The notes under the pieces: generated by a model
The model's input: the letters and a program-made list of their open reading frames with translations, nothing else
Told to the model about the DNA's origin: nothing
The model's database searches: none
DNA from: Spirodela intermedia
Taxonomy: Eukaryota > Streptophyta > Magnoliopsida > Alismatales > Araceae
DNA: 64,000 nt
Assembly (NCBI GenBank): GCA_902729315.2
Contig: LR746271.1
Coordinates: forward strand, 2,254,001 to 2,318,000
Reading direction: 5' to 3'
Position numbers and translations under genes: made by a program
In this document: positions 47,544 to 59,684 of the stretch, piece by piece
Numbering within the stretch: the stretch's first letter is position 1
Layout: each line of letters begins with the position of its first letter

Positions 47544-50500
47544 GAAACTGGGGGGGGAGAAGATGATGTCGAGGAGGAAGTGGGCCCGGGCTGGGGTCTC
47601 TGACCTAAATTAAAGCAGTCGTGGTCGAGGGAGAGAAGTGGGGCCTAAGTGGAATTGACCCTTTCGGGTTTGCCCAATTTGTGGGTCCCACTCCGATCGT
47701 GCGAACGGCAGACGGCGGGTATGTCCGTTGCGGTGTTCTTTCGTGGGCCGCCGCCGGGGACCGGAGGGTGCGGTCCCCGGACGAGTCCAACCGGCAGGTC
47801 GGTCTCGTCCCACCCTCCTTTTGGAAGTGCCCTCGACTCACACGCGGCAACGGTCTTCTGACCCGAATTTGGGAAAAATCAAATCAGCCCCCTATATCTT
47901 TCATTATTGACACGCCCAGGCCTCATATTATATGAATTTAAATTCACCCTAGAAGAAACATTTTTATAACATAACGTGCAGTTTCCTAAAGTTTGACAAA
48001 CCTAACGTACTGCCTTGGGGGAGGGGCTTGTGGGCCCAACCCTCCTTGAGGATAGGATAAGGGTTAGCTTGTGGGCTCCACATTGGTGGGAGGGTTGGCC
48101 CGTCACTTTGAGAGCATGCTAGAGAGTATATGGCTTATATTCTCATGTATGGTCATAGGAGTGGGGCAAAGCCACTTATTTTTCAAATGCACTTAACCTA
48201 ATGTTCTTTATTGCATGTAAATAAAAGGTTCAATTTATGCAATATTTATCTTCGGATTTCAAACTTCATATAAAAGATAATTGCTAATTGCAAAGCCCTA
48301 AATTTGAGTGGTGATAGCTTGTGTGCTATGCTGAGAGTCAATGATGTACTAAATACTTCAAGTAGGAATAATAGATACATTTAGGTTTAATGTATCATGA
48401 CTACAAGTCTTTTCAACATGTCATTTTAAAATTCAATATTTTATTTATGAAATTTTACTAAAAGAGATGAATTTATTTTTTTACATATTATTAATATACA
48501 TCAACTTCTTTCGATTGTGAGAGAGCTAGAGTTCAAAATATGAAAATATACATAGAATCTCACATGCTTTGGACACAATCTCTAATTGATGTCCTAAATA
48601 AGTCTTCTATGTTTTAGTATGAAATTTGATTATAGTCTTTATTTAGTAAAGATTAGATACAACTCTAAACAAAATACAAGACAAAATTCAAATAAAGTAT
48701 CGTAGAAAGGCTTCACATTAGATGTGATAAAATTTTCATTTGAATATATTTACATAAACTTTTAAAAATGAGGAAGATTCATATGATAATATCTTGTGTT
48801 CTAAAGGGACTATAATGAGAATTATAAGTGTTTATGTTCTTATGAACAAAAAAAATTAAGCAAGTGAGTACAAAATGAGGGTTATAACCTAATTGTATTA
48901 ATTGCTCCACTATTTGAAGATTATCTCACTTGGGTTTATTCTAAAGTTTTAGTGCTAATTAATAAGGTGAGAATGACTTTAAAGCCTAATAAATGTGATG
49001 CTAAGTGCACTAGACTCATAGTTCTAGAAATGTCAACTAGAAATCTGTCACTAGATAATAGATCTCAATTTACTACAATAGATGTGAAGGATGAGATGGT
49101 TGGTTTTTTATGCACTATCTTAAAGTACTCATGGAGGGTTTTTTATTATGCCTAAAATCTTGATTTTTGGAGGTCAAATCTTTGGGATATGTGTAGTCAA
49201 AGAATATCAATAACATACTTTAATTGGTTTTAGATCATTAGTATGATAAACTTTTGACTAGGTTAGATTATAAGTGTGTTAGTTAAAGATTATTTGTCAT
49301 ATATTTGATCATCTGATATATCTTAGATATTCTGAACACACTTCTGTGCCATGACATGCTTTTTTTTTTCTCTAGGAGGTCAACACCTATTTTAGTGGGT
49401 TGACACACTCGTATCTCTCTTTTAGGTTTTCTTTCTAAAATTTGGTCTCATGTTGTGATTTGATTTTATTGAGTTTAATGGATTGAATTAGCTTCGTGAA
49501 CATGATATAAAGTTGATGAAACTATTGTGGAAGTTGAAGAGAAAATGAATTCAACCTTTCAATCAGTTTGAACAAATATTTAAATATGAAATTTATATGA
49601 TGTTTACCGTGTAAGTGTATTTTTACTTCATTTTTCATAAATAGTATAAAATAGACAATAGAAACAGCCCTCTAAGGTGCATTCATATTAAACCCACATA
49701 TTTGGCATAATAACATGAGATCAATAGACCCAAAGAGGCTTAAACTACAAATGGGGGGGTTGATCAAATATGTACACCCAAAAAAAGGTAGCATAACAAG
49801 TGACTAATTGATGATTCTAATATCATGTGTTTCCCAAATCTGATGGATGTATTAAGATCTAGAAGTAAGAGCAACCTAATCTTAATGTGTGTTAGACAAG
49901 ATAAGACATGCCACTAAGTTTGTTGATAAAAGATGACATATTGCCCAAGTTATGGCATTGAAATGCAATGAAACCACAGAGAAATTGAGCAGAGGGTGTG
50001 TTTTAAGTCTTCTCTTCTTCATTCATCCTTGACCTAGGTTTGATAAAGATTGAGAACTCTAAAGTATGTTAATTATTGACTGATCACCTTTTACTCAAGC
50101 CTCCACAATTCAATGACATCATTGACCTCCTTTAGGTTGAAATCACCATAGCTATCTGATGTGATGTTATTAAGTTATTTCCTTAAGTTTACTTGCCATT
50201 TGATCTTTGATACGGTAGAGCACATGTGATGATATCATATTGTGTCAAGGGTTGGTAAAGCAGGATGCACATGATACACATAAAATGATAAGGTTAATAG
50301 AACTATGAACTTTAGTAAGGTGCCAAGGACTTAAAAAGAGTATATGGTGAAGGGTTATTGTCACATCTGTTGCTTGGGAGAGCAATGTTCTTTCAAAAGA
50401 ACTTTGATTTAGGTGTGTGTGTGCATATGTGGCAGGTGCATTGACATGACATGACATGTCATGTACATCTAACATTACATGAACGAAAAAACACACTAGC

Positions 50501-50775
50501 ATGCCACAACATGAGTAATAGTATAATAGATATGCATGAACATATATGACATGAGTGGTCAAATCTAATAGGGTAAGGTGAGATTTGAGGGAACTATCAA
50601 TGAATCTAATACGCATAGTAATGACACGATGGTGACAAAGTACATAAATGAGTGAGGTTTGAGTTTGCAGGAGCACATAACAATATGGTGTGAGATAGTA
50701 TTGGTACACATAGAGGAATGGGCATATGGTCATATGTATGTGTGTATGTTCAGCACAAGAATGTAAGTATTGATG

Positions 50776-51290
50776 TGTTGGGCTGGAAGGTTCATGGACT
50801 AATTTAACTAACTTTACTAGGATTACACATCATGAGAACTCTTGTTGTTAAGGTATTGTTTTGGGAAAATGGCTTAACCACAAAGAAGTAAGTGATGGTT
50901 TTAGATGGTTATGAGTTTCATGTTGAAAGATGTCTCATCAAGAGTATGAAGTGGAAAGGGTTAAAGTAGGAATCTATCATAGGTAGCTCTCCCTTATTAA
51001 TAAGAAGGGTTCATTAACCTAATGATTAAGCAAGTAATATGTGAGTGGTGGATGAACTGGTCCCACCCCTATCCGAAGTTCTTTTTAGTTAATAAAACTT
51101 ATATTATTTGAGTTTAAACTTTTATGACATCCTAAGGAGAAGAAGGCTAGGGTGACCCATTGGTGTTCATAATCACATGTAGGAAAGAGCTTCGGAGGTA
51201 TACCCACTCTCCGAGAGTCTAATTTTTGTTAACCTCTTTCTCTTTCCTCTAAGACTCTTGATCTTAGCCATAACATGGTATTAGGATAGG
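50776..51290 (+). mobile_element. Probable LTR relic with primer-binding-site-like end
   Basis: The segment starts TGTTGGGCTGG and ends CATAACA at 51275, a TG...CA span of 500 bp. It is followed at once by TGGTATTAGGATAGG, close to the initiator-tRNA-Met primer binding site TGGTATCAGAGC used by many plant LTR retrotransposons. No coding domain follows recognisably and no second LTR copy was seen. This is a pattern-based call. Confidence 0.4.
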
Positions 51291-51739
51291 CTTACTCTAA
51301 TAAGATTTTGAAAAGAAATGTTAATTTTCTCAATCTTGTGAAGAAGGATTCAAAAAAGAAAGATCAAAATTTTAATAATATTTGTCATTCAAACTTAGTT
51401 CTTTCATTATTCTAATCATAATTCATCAATTATTGATATGTTATTTATAAAATTACGACTTTTCAATTGTAAAGACATGATAAAGTTAAATTAGTCATTC
51501 ACATTGGTCTATTACTATTTTAAGTCTTGTTATGTTCCCTTACTCTTTTCCATTTCAAATTGTTCTAGTCAAAAGAAGATAACAACAATCTAGTTCAAAA
51601 TCTTTGTGCCAGCCTTCTGATAACCTTTAGAGGTAGAGGAGTCGTAAAATTAAAACAAGAGGTATATGAACTCTTTTCTTATTACTTTTTCATATTATTC
51701 CACCTATTACCAATGAAGCCCTTGTATTGATTTCGTAAG

Positions 51740-52450
51740 AGAACTATGATAAGATTTCATAGTACAATAAGATGGAAAAAAAAAATTACTATATTTTTAT
51801 AGTGGTTTGGCCAAATTCCTTTGACCTACATCCACTTTGAAAGAACTATCTTGTTTCCACTATCTCACCATTGAAAAATACTCTTAATTTTATGAGAATC
51901 AAGAACACTTTTTACAATCAAGCTCTACGAGATTTTAACCACTTAACCTACAACTCTAACCTTCAAATTTCTAAGTTTTTTGATTTTCTTATTGTAGTCA
52001 CACCTCTTATGTTTCAACAACTTATGTGACCGTGTTGAGGATATACTAGACATGTCTCAACTAATTCACACACTACAAAATAAATTATAAACAAGAAAAT
52101 AGTGAGGAACAAGTTTAATGTAGCCTTCAAGAGTTGTTTTTCGTTCCCAAAATTGGTTGTTAAAGGATATTGGAGTATGTTGAGTTGAAGGAAGAAGCTT
52201 TTAAGCTGTTGGACAGATGCATGAAGTTCCATTGAATCAATTTATCTCACCCTTGAACCTTGGAGATTTGAAAGTAAGTCAACATAGAAGAAAAGTTGTA
52301 GTTAAAGCAGCAGCCAATGCTTGAAAATCTTATATTTCCTCTGTAACCCTAATCTAAGCAAAATATCCTATTTATAGGTAGGGTGGGTTGCCCCCTTTTG
52401 CCCCTTATCAGGTCAAACAATCAGCTTAAAATGGGCCTTAATGGGCCATT
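51740..52450 (-). mobile_element. Probable LTR relic, minus orientation
   Basis: On the minus strand a TATA-like CCTATAAATAGG (about 52367-52378) is followed by a leader. At about 51790-51835 comes GTGGATGTAGGTCAAAGGAA..., resembling the 'gtgg-cgtaggc...gccgaaccac' motif at the ends of many plant copia-type LTRs. No coding part was recognised. The family assignment is inference. Confidence 0.4.
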
Positions 52451-52937
52451 CTAGAATCTTGGAAAATATAAAAGTGATTCGTAAATAATAAAATATTTAC
52501 AACCTTCTTAATACCTTGGAATTTTTTGAAAAGGATTATGGCTCTAGATTCCTCTTTGAGTCACCTTCTCAATGATTTTTCCAAGGCGTATCTGTCATCT
52601 TGTTGATCCTTAACATCAAAATCATTGAATAGAACATGTATTATTTATTACAAGAGGCATTAGTATACTGCTATGAGCAAGGCATTGGACATGAATGGGT
52701 GGCGATGAGAACCATGATGAACAAGGGATTATCCACTATCCTAAGCTTCTGAAAGAAGATGAACTCATGCCCATATGAATATTTTGAGCGCAGCATTGAA
52801 GAAAATATTAGTTAGCAAAAAAAAATTATTTTTACAAGAAATTAGTTGATAAAATGTATTGCGAACTCCGTCTGTGTCTCAGGGGTCTGCGGCCGCCTCT
52901 CTCTCTCTCTCTCCTGAGGATCCCAAGCGTTGGGGCG

Positions 52938-54798
52938 ATGATTTCTGCGGCGGCAGCGCCAATCGACCGCCGCCCACCAGACGTGAGTGCGGAAAATGGA
53001 TGGATATCAGAAAATCTCCCGATCGAATGCGCAGTTCCTGATCACGTCCCGCTGCAATCTCTTCTCAGGGCCTCCGGATTAGGGTTTTCAAAGGCGAGCA
53101 GCCCCCACGGCGGCGCACGACGACGGCGCAGCCTCGCCCTCTCCGCTGCTCCCCTTCCTCCCCCATTCTGGTGCGTTTTCCTGCCAAGGAATCTTCTTCT
53201 CTCTTTTGGAGCTTCATCTTCCTAATTTCTCCATCGATCCTCTCCTACAGGAAAGAGGCGATGAGCCAACAGAGAGGCCAGATAAGGCCCTCCACGGTTT
53301 GACCCAAGATAATGGCAGCCGCCCTCCTCTGGTCAGCGTGCTGGGAGCCGCCGCCGAGGAAGACGTAGCTTGCTTCCATTTCCCCGGTCACCGGAGAGGG
53401 AGTGCGGCGCCGCCGTCTCTGGCTCAGCTCATCGGACCGGCGGCGTTCGCCCACGACTTGCCGGAGCTCACCGAGCTCGACGACCTCTTCTCCCCCCGGG
53501 GGGCCATCCTGCAAGCCCAGAGAGAGGCCTCGAAACTTTTCGGGTCGTCGGAGACATGGTTCCTCGTCGGCGGCACCACCTGCGGCGTCCAGGCCTCCGT
53601 CATGGCCACCTGCTCCCCCGGCGAGACCCTCATCCTCCCCCGGAACTCCCACATCTCCGCCACCTCTGCCATGGTCATCTCGGGCGCGGTGCCCAAGTAC
53701 GTCCTACCGGAGTACGACCCCCACTGGGGTATTGCCGGCGGCGTCTCCCCGTCGCAGGTAGCGGCGGCGATGGGGGACCTGGCCCGGGACGGGAAGAGGC
53801 CCGCCGCCATGCTAGTGACTTCTCCGACGTACCACGGGATCTGCAGCCGAGTGGGTGAGATCGCCGGTCTCTGTCACCTCGCCGGTGTGCCGCTGGTGGT
53901 CGACGAAGCTCACGGCGGCCACTTCAAGTTCCACCGGGAGTTCCCCGCCGCGGCCATGGAGCAGGGCGCCGACCTGGCCGTGCAGTCCACCCACAAGGTG
54001 CTCTGCTCCCTGACCCAATCGTCGATGCTGCACCTTGCCGGTGATATGGTCGACAGGGACCGGGTGGGGAGGTGCCTCCAGGCCCTGCAGAGCTCCAGCC
54101 CCAGCTACCTGCTTCTCGCTTCTCTCGACGCTGCCAGAGCTCAGCTCAGCGAGAACCCGGCAGGAATCTTCGACGAAGCCGTGGCCTTGGCCAGCGAAGC
54201 CAGGGACCGGATCGGGAAGATCGCCGGAATCTCTGTCCTCGGCAGCTCCGGCGAGTTTTCTGGGTCGCCAGTGATGGACCCTCTGCGGGTGACCGTACTC
54301 GTTGCGGGGCTCGGCATCTCCGGCTACGAGGCCGATGAGATCCTGGCGGAGGAGCACCGGATCCTCTCCGAGCTTGCAGGGCCCAGCACGGTGACCTTCG
54401 CCATCAATCTGGGGACCCGCCGGGAGGACGTGGAGAGGCTCGCCGCCGGGCTGGGCCGCCTGTCGGCTTCGGCGGGGGAAGGAAGCCGCGAGGTTCAAGA
54501 TAGCAGCGGCCGGAGGAGGGCGGCGCCATTGGAGGTTCCCTTTGAGGTCCCCTCGGTGGCGCTGAGCCCCAGGGAGGCGTTCTTCGCCCGGAAAAGGAAG
54601 GTGGAGGTCCGGCGGAGCGCCGGCGAGGTGTGCGGTGAGCTCATCTGCACGTACCCGCCGGGGATTCCGGTGCTGGCCCCGGGGGAGGTTATAACAGAGG
54701 AGGCCCTCGAGTTCCTGCTGGAGGCGAGGGAGAAGGGCGCCGCCATCAGTGGAGCCGCCGATTGCCAACTCTCCTCCATAGTCGTCTGTGACTCCTGA
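52938..54798 (+). CDS. Orn/Lys/Arg decarboxylase-family PLP enzyme (bacterial type)
   Basis: Fold-type I PLP enzyme of the Orn/Lys/Arg decarboxylase major-domain family, known in plants as a probably plastid-targeted protein related to cyanobacterial enzymes. The main exon is 53251-54798. The preferred model adds a short exon 52938-52982, joined by a GTGAGT donor and a pyrimidine-rich TCCTACAG acceptor in phase 0 (530 aa); an upstream in-frame ATG at 52854 would give 558 aa. An unspliced start at 53206 is possible but reads through the acceptor tract. Motifs: CFHFPGHRRG, HDLPELTELDDLFSP, WFLVGGTTCGVQA, VVDEAHGGHF (Asp233) and QSTHKVLCSLTQS with the PLP lysine Lys264. A C-terminal domain ends in YPPGIPVLAPGEVI. 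Active-site elements look intact. The true substrate in plants is not settled by sequence. Very GC-rich, in contrast to AT-rich flanks. Confidence 0.88.
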
Positions 54799-55179
54799 GG
54801 CATTCACAAAAGACTGTTGCTACAGGTACTGAGGATGGAAGGGAGATGTATTATTATTGGAAGAAAATATATTTTATACCAAATAGCTAAAAGGAAATAA
54901 TACAACGTTAGTAGAGCTGTGGCTTATTATATTGTGAATTCAAAAGGTTAAAAAATTCAAAACAAAAGAGCTATGGGTTTTAAAGGAGTTTGTTCATAAT
55001 TTTCTTTTTCTTTATGAAATCTTTTTGTTGAAAATTTTAAAGATGGAATTATGAAGGTTTTGTGAGAAAGGATCTTTTTGAGATAGTTCAATGAATTTTG
55101 AATGGAAAGTTACTAGAATTGGATAATCATTCAGAAATTGAGAAGTTCGCTGTCTTGCTAATGAACATATTATAGGAAA

Positions 55180-56460
55180 AGTCTCTTTATGATCTTAAGC
55201 AGTTGACTCAAGTCATAATGTACGACCTTTAATTTCTACATATAACGAGTTTGCAGGATTAATCTTAAATACCCTAAATGTTTATACAACTACTGTACAC
55301 AAGAATGACAATATATATATATATCAAATATAATATTTTTAATTCATACTTAGAAGTTAAATTAATCAACCCAAAGGTAGAATGTGCAACTGAAAGGCTG
55401 AAAGGTATGACCAAAATTTGTAAAGACCTCAGAATGTTTTGGAAGAAATCTAAGGTATGACTTTTTCTTTGGCATAGGTTAGTTGGTACCTTGATGTAAA
55501 GTCTAATTTTGAAAAAAATTTGATTCTATTTAATTAATCTAATAGTGGTCAGTATTTGACTCCATTAATGTATAGGAAATTGAACCCATGTAATTTGCTC
55601 ATTCAATGATTAGTAGTCAACACACATTTTGAACTCCAGTCATGATTCTTTACTAACAAAGTTGGTGAAGAAAAGGGACTGCAACTTTCCATAGTGATCA
55701 CTTTTATAAAGTTCCCTATGTGAGACTCTTCATGATAGATATCTAAAAATGTGCATACATGTAGAGTTAACCTTGGGTTTAGTTTCATATTTTAGTTGAA
55801 TGATGTGATATCTAGCTTAATTATCAAATAAACCTTATGACTTATGGCCACGAAAAAGTCTCTATAAAGTATGTCAAAACAATCTATGAATCCTCATCAA
55901 TGAATCATTGATTATATACTACTAAAATCATACAATACTAAAATCATTAAATTATATGTTATTCACTAAATGATCAAACTCATTGCTTGAATTGAATAGA
56001 TCTATGGCAATTTTCTTATAACATTCATTCATGCTGCTACAATAATTAAGTCATAGCCACCTAAGGTAAGAATATTAACATTTTCATCAATAGTTAAATT
56101 AAATAATTATTATGAATTTTATATGTATTCATTATCTTGATCCCTTCACCATGAACTACCATATCATGATGTCTATTTCCTTCAACTTTTTGTCTGATTT
56201 TGTAACTAGGTTTACATCTATGAGGTTGTGTGCTAGCTGAATCAATCAAGGTTTGGATTGTTCCTCTCAACTCTAGTGAAAGCAAGCAATGAGGCCTAGG
56301 GTTTTAGATCTTCCATTAAACTCAAGCTCTATTTCTCATTAGTTTAGATATTTTCAACTTCACCCTATGAATAAAAAATGGGCATCTTGTTTTTGCAAAT
56401 GTGAGGAGCATAATTTTCATCGCATGTAAAATAAAGTGTATGATCTCTTTTTTACTTTTT
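55180..56460 (-). mobile_element. Decayed Ty3/gypsy retrotransposon, gag-PR-RT part
   Basis: Read on the minus strand, fragments appear in the order expected for a Ty3/gypsy polyprotein. They are a zinc-knuckle-like CDENYAPHICK (about 56390-56430, first Cys lost), a protease-like LIDSAST (about 56225-56245), a post-protease LGGYDLII (about 56045-56065), and reverse-transcriptase-like SPFSSPTLLVK (about 55645-55680), CVDY (about 55606-55626), IPFSL (about 55395-55409) and ILVYS (about 55292-55306). Stops and frame changes interrupt it repeatedly, so it is non-functional. RNase H and integrase were not found; the element seems truncated toward the decarboxylase gene. No flanking LTR pair was identified. 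Confidence 0.75.
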
Positions 56461-56539
56461 CTTATGATTGATGAACTTAGAAATGTTGGTTTTAAGGAGG
56501 CCATAGCCATAGGTAGAACCAAGAAAGGGTTAAATTAGT

Positions 56540-57720
56540 CTTTTTTAGGCTTCCAGCTAACTTTAGGTTTTCTAAAATTCCTAAATTCAATAATTATATT
56601 TGTTCAGCACACTATGCCTACTCCACTCTCTTAGGACTATGTCCTTAGGTCCTACTAACTCTTGTTAGGACATGAACTAAATATCAAGGTTTCATCTAGT
56701 CTTCACTTATTTTCATGGCTCAAACCAACCTCCGTTCTCCAAATACTTCTAGATTTATGCATCTATGGGGCCAAATTTGAGTAGCTCTTAATTAATCTCA
56801 TCTAGATTGATAGTTCTATGTTAGTTTGAATACATGTGATGTACTAAAATACAATAATTTAAAGAATAAATGATTTTATTATTCTCTCATGAAGCTTCCT
56901 TTGACTTAAGTGCATGGGTTGAGTGACGCTGAAGCTTCTTTAGATGAAGAGCTGCTTGAATGCTCATGAAAGATGTGAGTACATTGTTTTCAAAGAGTGG
57001 AAATCTCACTTGAAATGTTAGAGGGGTTGACCTTTATATAAGACAATTTTATCTTTCAATTTTGGGCTCGTAACATTCAAAAACTGATCCCCAATGATTA
57101 TTCCAATGACTAATTATGTGATATTCTCAAGCCTTACATGCTGTTTAGGTTTTAGAAGTTAATAAGAAAAGAACTAAGAAAGGAGGTGAATTTTCAATTT
57201 CAGACTTGTAATAAAATTTAGGTTTCTTACTTGATTGTCTAAAGATCATTCCCTTAGGTTCCACTAAGTTGTTAACATAGATTGATGAACATATGGCCTT
57301 CCACTAGCCCCCACCAGATTAACCACTCTACTTAACCCAAGTGTTCACCTAAAATACTTATTATAAATTTATGGTTCTGAGGATTAAGAAAATAGCACTC
57401 CATTAATCTCTTATTTACTAAAAACTTTATGTGGCCAAATTAGATTAGCACTAATTAATCAGTTATAGATTTCAAGCTTCAGGTAGGCCAATCTTTTTGA
57501 AGCAGTCCAATCCAAGTATGAAATAATAGAATGAGTATTTTGGACAATTTTGGCAAGAAGCTTCCTTGAATGCTTGATAATGATCTGAAATGTTGTTCTT
57601 TGAGTGTGAAATCTCTTTCTCTAGCATGCTAGAAGGATTAATCTTTTTATACGACATTTGCCTACAAATGTTGGGCTTAAAATGTTTGAAAAATGATTTA
57701 TAATGGATTTTATGTCTTTC
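56540..57720. repeat. Diverged direct duplication, about 550 bp x2
   Basis: Segments 56540-57080 and 57160-57720 share an ordered series of similar strings: CTTAGGTYC, GGCCAAATTWGA...TAATTAAT, GAAGCTTC...GAATGCT, TTGAAAATCTC-like, and TATAWGACAWTT followed by TTGGGCT. Similarity is moderate with many indels. It may be two old LTR copies or a duplicated spacer. Confidence 0.55.
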
Positions 57721-58196
57721 ATATCTAATTGCTTCGCCCAAATGCTAGCAATTTTCTATTGTGGGAAGGGGTTTGGCAGGTCTCTCTCTCTCTCTCTCTA
57801 GATATATACAAATGCATATATAGATAAATGATGGTTTATATATGTAAATGGCTTTTCAAGAAGAAGAAAATATATTTCAAGAATGAGATATAAATCATAT
57901 TCCAAATTTCATTTATTGTGATAAAGAAATTTTGTAATCGCTTGCATATTCTCTATAGCATTAAAGTTTCTTCTTTTAAAGTTCAATCTTCTAGTTGTCA
58001 GAATTCGATCTTAAGAACCCATATTTATTTTTTAAATTATATGTCGTCGATCTTTCAATTTCTTTATATCTAATTACGCCCATCATTTTTCTCGTATGAT
58101 TTGCAAGAATAGGAGTGCGGGGGTCCGTACGACCTGACCTCCTTTCCCCCATCTTCTCCATCCATGAACGTGCACAACAAGCCCGCCATAGGAGGT

Positions 58197-58610
58197 CTAA
58201 GCTAGAGCGACCAAGGCAACCCGGGTAGGAACGGCGGGCGGCGGCGCCATGGCCGGCCCGGACTGCCCGACGGAGACGGTCGAGGGGGAGAGCAGCTCGG
58301 GCCCCAGGTCCCATCCTGGTGGCGCACCGGCGGCGCCGCCTTCCCACCCGACGTGAGCGACGTGTATAACGCCCGTCGGTGCACTGATCTCCATCTTCCG
58401 CTCTTCGTCTTTCTCTTTGAAGAGGACGAATAGCCGGGAGAAGCCGCTGAGGCTCTTCGCTATCTTCCGCCGTACAGGGGATGGGTCACCGGCCGTGAGG
58501 GTCCTTTTGGGGTGGCCGCGGCCCACGGCGACGCTGGAGTGAGAGACGCAGCCGACGGAGAAAGGCAGGACAACGAGCCTCTCCATGCGGTCCCTGAGGG
58601 CTCCCTGCAT
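58197..58610 (-). CDS. ROP-interactive CRIB-motif protein (RIC4-like)
   Basis: Small effector that binds active ROP/RAC GTPases through a CRIB motif and acts in cell polarity and cytoskeleton control. The CRIB core is ISAPTGVIHVAHVGWEG, with the canonical ISxP...HxxHVG pattern. Upstream are the family start RDRMERLVVLPFSVGCVSHSSVAVG and a basic linker (KIAKSLSGFSRLFVLFKEK). Downstream, GWDLGPELLSPSTVSVGQS resembles the conserved tail of the RIC2/RIC4 group. The start at 58610 gives 137 aa and keeps RDRMER; ATG 58586 (129 aa) is equally possible. The same frame is open up to 58940 (247 aa), but that extension has no family similarity and is probably 5' UTR. Confidence 0.8.
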   Translation of the reverse strand: MQGALRDRMERLVVLPFSVGCVSHSSVAVGRGHPKRTLTAGDPSPVRRKIAKSLSGFSRLFVLFKEKDEERKMEISAPTGVIHVAHVGWEGGAAGAPPGWDLGPELLSPSTVSVGQSGPAMAPPPAVPTRVALVALA

Positions 58611-59684
58611 GAACAACCCAGAGAAGTTCAGAGCGAGGAGTGGGGAGTCAGGCAAGGAGTGGCTTTTAAGGTCTGCGAGGTGGGTCTGTGGGGTCTTCCT
58701 CTGTTGCCGCTCTTCCAGGCCAAGACATCCGCCCTCCAAATTTTCTCTTCCTTCCTCAAGAATCCTCTCCGCACCCCCTCCAACCACCTCTCTTTCTCTC
58801 ACCAAGGCTTCCTCGCTGATCCTTGAAGTCAAAGATTCGAAATTATTATCAGAATTATATCCGAGACTGTGGGAATAATCCTCTTGAATGCTACAGAAAG
58901 ACCAAGCCCATGGAGTACGATCTGACTGTGATGATGTCATATACCCATGTTTATGACATCATAAAAGAGGAATGAAATAAAAAATGACCTGAGGATGACT
59001 ATTTTTAATGTAAAATATCACTCATTTTATTTGAAAACATTCCAATCCAAATGGGCCCTCTTTCAGAACTGAACCCCTCAACACATTCCCCTTGATTGGA
59101 TATGCAGCTACCGCATATTTAGTAAGATGCTACACCTCATAAGTAACTCATAAGAGAAGTAGAGACACACGTACCCATCTCCTCTGGATTTCTTCTTCAG
59201 TTCTCAATAAATCTGCCATAATTCGTGAAGATCTTCAAACGAGTAGTTTCTGGCGTTTGGGTCCCAACAATTCTCAGATCCAGACGACTTGAGATTAGGT
59301 ACCTCAAAGAATTCATCAGTATGTTCCCTTTTGGCTTGTTGGAATAAGTGCAGTGTGGCCTACAATGGAGTTTAATCTCTGCAATGCCCAATCACAGGCT
59401 CGCTAAGGATCCCCAAACCCGGCTGCATTCTACACGTTCTCCATATGAAGAATTCTTCTTCGGTTTCCAAGAAAACAAACGATGGATTTGCTCTGATTTG
59501 GTTTCCACTTCGAGTATACGTGATTTAATCCGTGGACTGATTCCCATGGATTGAATACGGAAATGCCAGTCCCCTAATTCGGAAATGTACCAAGAATTCT
59601 TCTTTGCTTTCCCACAAACCAAACAGTGGTCCACTTAAAGTATGCTCCATTTGATCTACCAATAAACCAACAAACAGGCATTGC
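58611..59684. other. RIC upstream / PPR 3' flank
   Basis: Both neighbours are on the minus strand, so this is the RIC leader and promoter plus the 3' flank of the second PPR gene. The RIC frame stays open to 58940. A short self-similarity lies at about 59440-59480 and 59595-59630 (AAGAATTCTTCTT...). No separate gene is supported. Confidence 0.5.

Larger units (their letters stand above)
47255..52937. other. RING promoter and long AT-rich spacer
   Basis: Positions 47255-47900 are GC-rich and form the RING gene leader and promoter, with a CT tract at about 47513-47540. From about 47930 to 52850 the sequence is AT-rich and carries no intact gene. Two LTR-like relics (50776-51290 and 51740-52450) are listed separately. 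An ORF at 48952-49155 and a minus ORF at 50245-50733 match nothing I recognise. Confidence 0.55.
54799..58196. other. AT-rich spacer with retroelement relic
   Basis: Spacer between the convergent decarboxylase and RIC genes. It holds the Ty3/gypsy relic (55180-56460), a diverged direct duplication (56540-57720), a (TA)n run at about 55308-55323 and a CT tract at 57780-57799. No intact gene is seen. Confidence 0.6.

Noticed and set aside
49140-49480. Possible copia integrase-like remnant
   Set aside because: A few residues resemble the end of a copia integrase core, but stops and poor spacing make it no better than chance by eye.
50245-50733. 162-aa minus-strand ORF in the AT-rich spacer
   Set aside because: Composition and residue pattern look random; no domain recognised.
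53812-54807. 331-aa minus-strand ORF opposite the decarboxylase
   Set aside because: No domain; arises from high GC at third positions of the real gene.
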